Origin: Ferruginibacter sp.
Lineage (GTDB): Bacteria > Bacteroidota > Bacteroidia > Chitinophagales > Chitinophagaceae
Direction of reading: 5' to 3'
Length of the DNA stretch: 64,000 nucleotides
NCBI GenBank assembly: GCA_014379905.1
Contig: JACMKX010000165.1
Coordinates: 1 to 64,000 of the forward strand
Below, one piece after another: positions 59,825 through 64,000 of the stretch. Under the pieces are notes generated by a model that had not been told where the DNA came from, searched no databases, and saw only the letters and a program-made list of their open reading frames with translations. The position numbers and the translations under genes are program-made. Numbering within the stretch: the first letter of the stretch is position 1; each line of letters opens with the position of its first letter.

Positions 59825-61957
59825 TCAATAAACCTTTTTCACAAACAACCTCACAGAATTCAACGCCAGCACAATATCACTAAAGCCCATCGCCAGCGCA
59901 GCAACCGTAGGCGTTAAAAAACCAAAAGCTGCTATAGGTATGGCAACAATATTATAGGCAAATGCCCAAAAGAGGTTTTCTTTTATGGTGATGTTGGTAT
60001 GCTTACCCAGGCCCAGTGCATAGGGCAGGTTTTTAAGGCCGTGGTTCATAAGGATCACATCGCTGCTTTGCATGGCAATTTGCGAAGCATCACTCAGCGA
60101 AATGCCCAGGCTGGCTTTGGCCAATGCAGGCGCATCATTAATGCCATCTCCCACCATAGCGGTGGGCACTTGCGCATTGAGGACAGCTATCTTTTCCAGT
60201 TTTTGTTGAGGAGTTTGTTCTGCTATTACTTCGTCAATGCCTAACTGCCCGGCCAGCGCTTCGCATTTTTCTTTGCGGTCACCGCTAAGCAAAACTGTTT
60301 TAATTTTTTTGTCATGCAACCAATCAATCACTTCTTTTGCTTCGGGGCGAATTTCATCGGCTACATCTATCCAGCCGATAAGTTCTCCTTTTTTGGTGAT
60401 GAATATATTATGATTGGGATCTACAAAATCTGCAGGTAATATTTTAAAGGAACCGGCTATATATTCATTGCCGTCATTGTCGGAGGCTTTAATACCCATG
60501 CCTTTTATTTCTTCAATATTTTTCCAGCGAATCACTTCGCTGGTTATCCATGCGGCAGCAACAGATCTTCCCAAAGGATGATTGGAAAATTTTTCGAGAG
60601 AATACACAATTTGTTTGAATACGCTTTCATCTATGGTTGTTTTAAAACCCGCAATAACAAAACTTCCTGTTGTAAGCGTACCTGTTTTATCAAATACGAT
60701 CTGTTGAATAGTTTTAAAAGTTTCCAAGGCCGAAGCATTGCGAAATAAAATACCATTTTTTGCGGCCCGGCCCATTCCTACTGCAATGGCTGCGGGTGTT
60801 GCCAGGCCCATGGCGCAGGGACAGGAGATCACCAATACGGCAATGGATCGCATCATGGCAATGCCTACGCTTTTATCTGCCAAAAAATAATTTCCTAAAA
60901 AAGTAAGCACAGCGATACCGATCACCAGTGGAACAAATACAGCACTGATCCTATCGGCAAGTTTTTGCATGGGAGGTTTTTCTCCCTGCGCATCCTGCAC
61001 CATTTTTAATATGCCGGAGAGCACGGTATCTTTTCCTGTAGCGGTTACCTGTGCTTTTACCAGGCCGCTTTCGAGCACACTGCCGCCAATTAAAAAATCT
61101 TTTTTTGTTTTGCTCACGGGAATGCTTTCGCCGGTGATAATGGCTTCATTCACCATGGCGTCTCCCCACAATACTTTGCAATCGATGGGTACCTGCTCGC
61201 CGTTTTTTACTAATACTAAATCACCTTCTTTTAATACAGTATTCTCCACCGGGAAAATTTGTTCCTGGTGTTTGTCATCAAAGGCAATCATGTTGGCCAT
61301 TACCTTCTGGCTTTTTGCCAGTTTTCTTATTTCTTTTTGGGTGGACTCAATGGAGGCTTCTTCCAGGTAATTACCCAATAATACCAGCGTGATGATGGAA
61401 GCGGTTGTTTCAAAAAATAAATAATCATGTCCCCAGCCCAAAATGGCGCCGGTAAGGCTGTAGGCAAAGGATGCTACTGCCCCCAGTGTAACCAGTACAT
61501 TCATATTGGGCATGCCGTTAAGGAGGCTTTTCCAGGCGCTACGGCCAAAATACCAGAGGCCCACCAAAAATACGGGCATGCATAAAGCCATTTGTATCCA
61601 GGGGTTCAGGAGCCAGTGAATGTGTATCCATTTATCCACCATATGCAGCATGAGCACCAGTGTAAAGGGCAGGCAGAATAAAAGGCGTTTCTTATTAGTG
61701 CTTAAAAAGGAGCCATCACTGCCCTGATCGTGGCCATGGTGCCCATCATGATCATTTGGCTCCAATACTTTATAGCCTAAAGAACCAATGCCTTTTTTTA
61801 TATTTTCCAGTGGTTTTTCCAGGGTATTGGTAAAACTCACGGCACCATCAATGGGATTTACTTTTACATCCTGCGCTCCTTCCTTCTGCAAATATTTATT
61901 TACACTCAGTGCACAATTGCTGCAGGTCATTCCTTCTACTTTCCAGTCTATGATCAC
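59825..61957 (-). CDS. heavy-metal P-type ATPase, copper type (CopA-like)
   Basis: Exports Cu+ (or a related soft metal) from the cytoplasm using ATP. The 710-residue protein has one N-terminal metal-binding domain (GMTCSNC), a His-rich linker (NDHDGHHGHDQGSD), a TGES actuator motif, the CPC transport motif in ISCPCAMGLATP, the phosphorylation motif DKTGTLTTG (Asp423), the HP motif in SNHPLGRSVA, and GDGINDAPAL. CPC with TCSNC points to Cu+. Start is GTG at 61957. No copper chaperone or regulator is adjacent, but the dihaem/MbnP cluster lies 15 kb away. Confidence 0.94.
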   Translation of the reverse strand: MIIDWKVEGMTCSNCALSVNKYLQKEGAQDVKVNPIDGAVSFTNTLEKPLENIKKGIGSLGYKVLEPNDHDGHHGHDQGSDGSFLSTNKKRLLFCLPFTLVLMLHMVDKWIHIHWLLNPWIQMALCMPVFLVGLWYFGRSAWKSLLNGMPNMNVLVTLGAVASFAYSLTGAILGWGHDYLFFETTASIITLVLLGNYLEEASIESTQKEIRKLAKSQKVMANMIAFDDKHQEQIFPVENTVLKEGDLVLVKNGEQVPIDCKVLWGDAMVNEAIITGESIPVSKTKKDFLIGGSVLESGLVKAQVTATGKDTVLSGILKMVQDAQGEKPPMQKLADRISAVFVPLVIGIAVLTFLGNYFLADKSVGIAMMRSIAVLVISCPCAMGLATPAAIAVGMGRAAKNGILFRNASALETFKTIQQIVFDKTGTLTTGSFVIAGFKTTIDESVFKQIVYSLEKFSNHPLGRSVAAAWITSEVIRWKNIEEIKGMGIKASDNDGNEYIAGSFKILPADFVDPNHNIFITKKGELIGWIDVADEIRPEAKEVIDWLHDKKIKTVLLSGDRKEKCEALAGQLGIDEVIAEQTPQQKLEKIAVLNAQVPTAMVGDGINDAPALAKASLGISLSDASQIAMQSSDVILMNHGLKNLPYALGLGKHTNITIKENLFWAFAYNIVAIPIAAFGFLTPTVAALAMGFSDIVLALNSVRLFVKKVY

Positions 61958-62113
61958 AATTATCAGATTAATAGATTATTTAGATGGTTGATGCTGGCTC
62001 AAGACCATTATTGGTTCACCCGGGTTATACTTTAATCCAGGCCATCCGATGACCCTCCATGCCGATCCAAAATTACCCTATCCACAGCCCCTCTATTTAC
62101 TAAATATGAAATT

Positions 62114-62121
62114 TATCTTTG
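62114..62121 (+). promoter_or_regulatory. -7 element TATCTTTG, 4 nt from the tsaE ATG
   Basis: TATCTTTG matches TAnnTTTG and ends four bases before the ATG at 62126. No ATG lies upstream and the next Met is inside the Walker A region, so the mRNA is probably leaderless. Confidence 0.55.
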
Positions 62122-62125
62122 CATT

Positions 62126-62539
62126 ATGGATGCATATTTTAAATTGGATGAGATAGAAACGGCTGCCCGGCAATTCCTTGAGCAAACCAAAGGAAAAAAG
62201 GTATTCGCTTTTCATGGGGAGATGGGTGCCGGCAAAACAACCTTTATAACTACCGTTTGTAAGTTGCTGGGGGTAACAGCCGTGGTAAGCAGCCCTACTT
62301 TTTCCGTCATTAATGAGTATAAAACCGCAGCGGGTTTAATCATTTACCACCTGGACCTTTACCGCATAAAAGATGAACCCGAAGCCATCATGGCCGGCGT
62401 GGAAGACTGCTTTTATAGTGGCCATTACTGCTTTACCGAATGGCCGGAAAAAACTCCCGGCCTTTTTCCTGATGATACGTTGCAATGTTTTTTAAGCCTT
62501 ACCGGCAACGGCGATAGAAAGCTGCAAATAAAATTGTAA
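62126..62539 (+). CDS. tsaE: tRNA threonylcarbamoyladenosine biosynthesis ATPase TsaE
   Basis: P-loop ATPase of the t6A modification complex with TsaB and TsaD. The 137-residue length is normal. HGEMGAGKTTFI is Walker A (31-39), followed by VVSSPTFSVINEY and LIIYHLDLYRI, the family motifs, and CFTEWPEKTPGLFPDDTLQC. tsaB and tsaD are not in the window. The alanine dehydrogenase gene follows after about 125 bp. Confidence 0.95.
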   Translation: MDAYFKLDEIETAARQFLEQTKGKKVFAFHGEMGAGKTTFITTVCKLLGVTAVVSSPTFSVINEYKTAAGLIIYHLDLYRIKDEPEAIMAGVEDCFYSGHYCFTEWPEKTPGLFPDDTLQCFLSLTGNGDRKLQIKL

Positions 62540-62664
62540 TTTGTACACCCCAGAGAGAACGCTGATAAAACGGATCGGGCGGGTCAAAACGGATTTTTTA
62601 AACCGTATGGGCTTTCATCCGCGCCATCAGCGTTGTCCGTGTTCTAAAAAAATTTTATAATACC

Positions 62665-63879
62665 ATGGCAACTGCTAAACCATTTGTATCTCCTTCACTG
62701 ACCTATGAAACCATGGAGGAAACGCTGGACATTAAACCCAAACACGAAAGCCTCTCCATTGGTATTCCCAAAGAAACTTCTTTTAACGAGAACAGGATTG
62801 CGCTTACGCCCGACGGTGTGGCAGTAATAGTAGCCAATGGCCACCGGGTACATATTGAAAGCAATGCCGGGGAAGGCGCCAACTACACCGACAAGGATTA
62901 CAGCGAGGCCGGTGCCAAAATTGTGTACGATAAAAAGCAGGTTTTTGAAAGCGAGATCATCGTAAAAAGTGCGCCGGTGAGCGAGGAAGAATGCGAATTT
63001 TTGCGTCCCAATCAATACATTATTTCTCCCGTTAACCAGGCCGTTATGAAGCGGGAGATCCTGGAGAAAATGATGCATAAAAGAATTACGGCCCTCAGTT
63101 TTGAGAACCTTAAAGATGCCAGCGGCCATAATCCCATTGTACGCAGCATGAGCGAAATTGCCGGCAGTGCCGTTATGTTGATTGCAGGGCAACACCTGAG
63201 TAATGCCAACAATGGTAAAGGTGTTTTAGTGGGCGGCATCAGCGGTATACCACCTACAAAAGTGGTGATTATTGGTGCAGGTATCGTGGGCGAATATGCT
63301 GCCCGTACTGCACTGGCCATGGGTGCCAGCGTTAAGGTTTTTGATAACAGCATTTACCGCCTCAAGCGCATGCAGAACAATATTGGGGTGCGTATGTGGA
63401 CGAGTGTGATAGAACCAAAAATTTTGGCCAAACAGCTTAAAACCTGCGATGTGGCCGTGGGTGCCCTCAGTGGGTCCGGTGGCCGCACCCCCTTGGTGGT
63501 TACCGAAGAAATGGTGAGCGCCATGCGCCCCGGCACGGTAATAGTAGATGTGAGCATTGATCATGGCGGCGTGTTTGAAACCAGCATGGTAACCACGCAT
63601 AAAAAACCAACTTTTACAAAATACGACGTTATCCATTATTGCGTGCCAAACATCCCCAGCGGTTTTGCCCGCACAGCCAGCCAGGCCATCAGCAATGTAC
63701 TAATGCCCCTGTTGCTCGAAACCGCCGAAGATGGCGGCATTGATAAAACCATCTGGCATAAGATCAATATCCGCACGGGTATTTATATGTTTAAGGGGAG
63801 CCTTACCAATTTTTATTTAAGTGAAAGATTTGACCTGAAGTTTACGGATTTAAATTTGTTGATTGCGAGCAGGAGGTAG
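62665..63879 (+). CDS. ald: alanine dehydrogenase
   Basis: NAD-dependent oxidative deamination of L-alanine to pyruvate, or the reverse. The 404-residue protein has the catalytic-domain start IGIPKETSFNENRIALTPDG, the hinge KSAPVSEEECEFLRP, and the Rossmann motif KVVIIGAGIVGEYAARTAL. GTVIVDVSIDHGGVFETS, with the NAD-side Asp and His, is typical. An N-terminal extension of about 30 residues precedes the domain, so it is longer than the Bacillus enzyme (378). A transhydrogenase alpha-like paralogue is the alternative; length and single gene favour alanine dehydrogenase. Confidence 0.88.
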   Translation: MATAKPFVSPSLTYETMEETLDIKPKHESLSIGIPKETSFNENRIALTPDGVAVIVANGHRVHIESNAGEGANYTDKDYSEAGAKIVYDKKQVFESEIIVKSAPVSEEECEFLRPNQYIISPVNQAVMKREILEKMMHKRITALSFENLKDASGHNPIVRSMSEIAGSAVMLIAGQHLSNANNGKGVLVGGISGIPPTKVVIIGAGIVGEYAARTALAMGASVKVFDNSIYRLKRMQNNIGVRMWTSVIEPKILAKQLKTCDVAVGALSGSGGRTPLVVTEEMVSAMRPGTVIVDVSIDHGGVFETSMVTTHKKPTFTKYDVIHYCVPNIPSGFARTASQAISNVLMPLLLETAEDGGIDKTIWHKINIRTGIYMFKGSLTNFYLSERFDLKFTDLNLLIASRR

Positions 63880-64000
63880 GGTGGCTAAACAAAATATCCT
63901 ATCAGGCCTTGCGTAATAAAGCCTGGTTTATTGTTTAATTCCCCGGCTTTAAAAAAGAAATCTCCCTTTTTAATTTCCTATGCTATAAAAGCAGTTTTTA
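63880..64000. other. right-end gap with a weak hairpin
   Basis: After the alanine dehydrogenase stop, CAGGC (63904) and GCCTG (63921) can pair and are followed by gtttattgttta. This might be a weak terminator. No gene starts before the window ends. Confidence 0.35.

Noticed and set aside
62695-63195. 166-codon ORF opposite alanine dehydrogenase
   Set aside because: Shadow of a strongly conserved gene; composition (His, Phe, Asn) is typical of antisense reading.
1-64000. tRNA, rRNA and riboswitch genes
   Set aside because: I scanned the gene-free gaps by eye and found no cloverleaf with a T-loop consensus, no rRNA-like sequence and no recognisable riboswitch; a covariance search would be needed to be certain.

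Overview
The window looks like chromosomal DNA from a Bacteroidota bacterium, most likely Chitinophagaceae or a close relative. The grounds are gene content and signals: gldC and a GldE-like protein, DUF4290, paired DUF1501 and DUF1800 proteins, POT transporters, an MbnP-like protein, an Asp-type MurA, a PcrB-type prenylglyceryl phosphate synthase, few Shine-Dalgarno sites, and many copies of the Bacteroidota -7 promoter element TAnnTTTG. I see no rRNA, tRNA, CRISPR array, prophage or intact insertion sequence. Most genes are housekeeping, envelope or regulatory genes.

Layout. 0-8.4 kb, mainly minus strand: a CBS protein cut by the window edge, an alpha/beta hydrolase, a sterol-desaturase-type hydroxylase, CvpA, YqeY, GldC, a block of ~225-bp tandem repeats, a glycosyltransferase, a GldE-like protein and gmk. 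8.6-17.3 kb: a DUF937/OmpA protein, a small gene overlapping a deleted nucleotidyltransferase, murA, DUF4290, VanZ, gcvH, a cyclophilin, a small conserved protein, serS and a glycine-rich surface protein. 17.4-27.5 kb: GH20 hexosaminidase, DUF1800/DUF1501 pair, two POT peptide transporters and purD. 27.6-34 kb: an intergenic region with two perfect DnaA boxes around a 22-bp palindrome, then the cell-shape operon mreB-mreC-mreD-mrdA-rodA. 34-38 kb: an MBL-fold hydrolase, an ECF sigma factor operon (sigma factor, membrane protein with four VPxGYF repeats, Spy-like periplasmic protein) and a decayed caspase-like gene. 38-42.4 kb: GNAT, pirin, YceI, pirin and receiver-like genes downstream of a Crp/Fnr regulator. 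42.5-50.4 kb: metallophosphoesterase, flippase, a tight arfB-MbnP-dihaem peroxidase operon, PcrB, a frameshifted lipoprotein and an M28 peptidase. 50.4-64 kb: LytS/LytTR system, ruvB, an OmpR-type regulator, a second dihaem peroxidase, a HerA-like ATPase, RecQ, a copper-type P-ATPase, tsaE and alanine dehydrogenase.

Functional themes. Cell wall and shape (murA, mre operon, PBP2, RodA, GH20) and envelope (flippase, GT, OmpA protein, CvpA) dominate. Two dihaem peroxidases, the MbnP-like protein and the copper ATPase point to copper or redox handling. Three genes are visibly broken: a nucleotidyltransferase, a caspase-like gene and a PsbP-like lipoprotein.

The most distinctive signals are not protein-coding. 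One is a recurrent TAnnTTTG element only 4-6 nt from the start codon of seven genes, implying leaderless mRNAs. The other is a set of short dispersed palindromes and repeats filling most intergenic gaps. I found no convincing new defence or biosynthetic system. The best candidates for something under-described are the VPxGYF sigma-factor operon, the leaderless promoter class, the 225-bp repeat array and the DnaA-box locus. Nothing here was checked by database search; family names rest on motif recognition.
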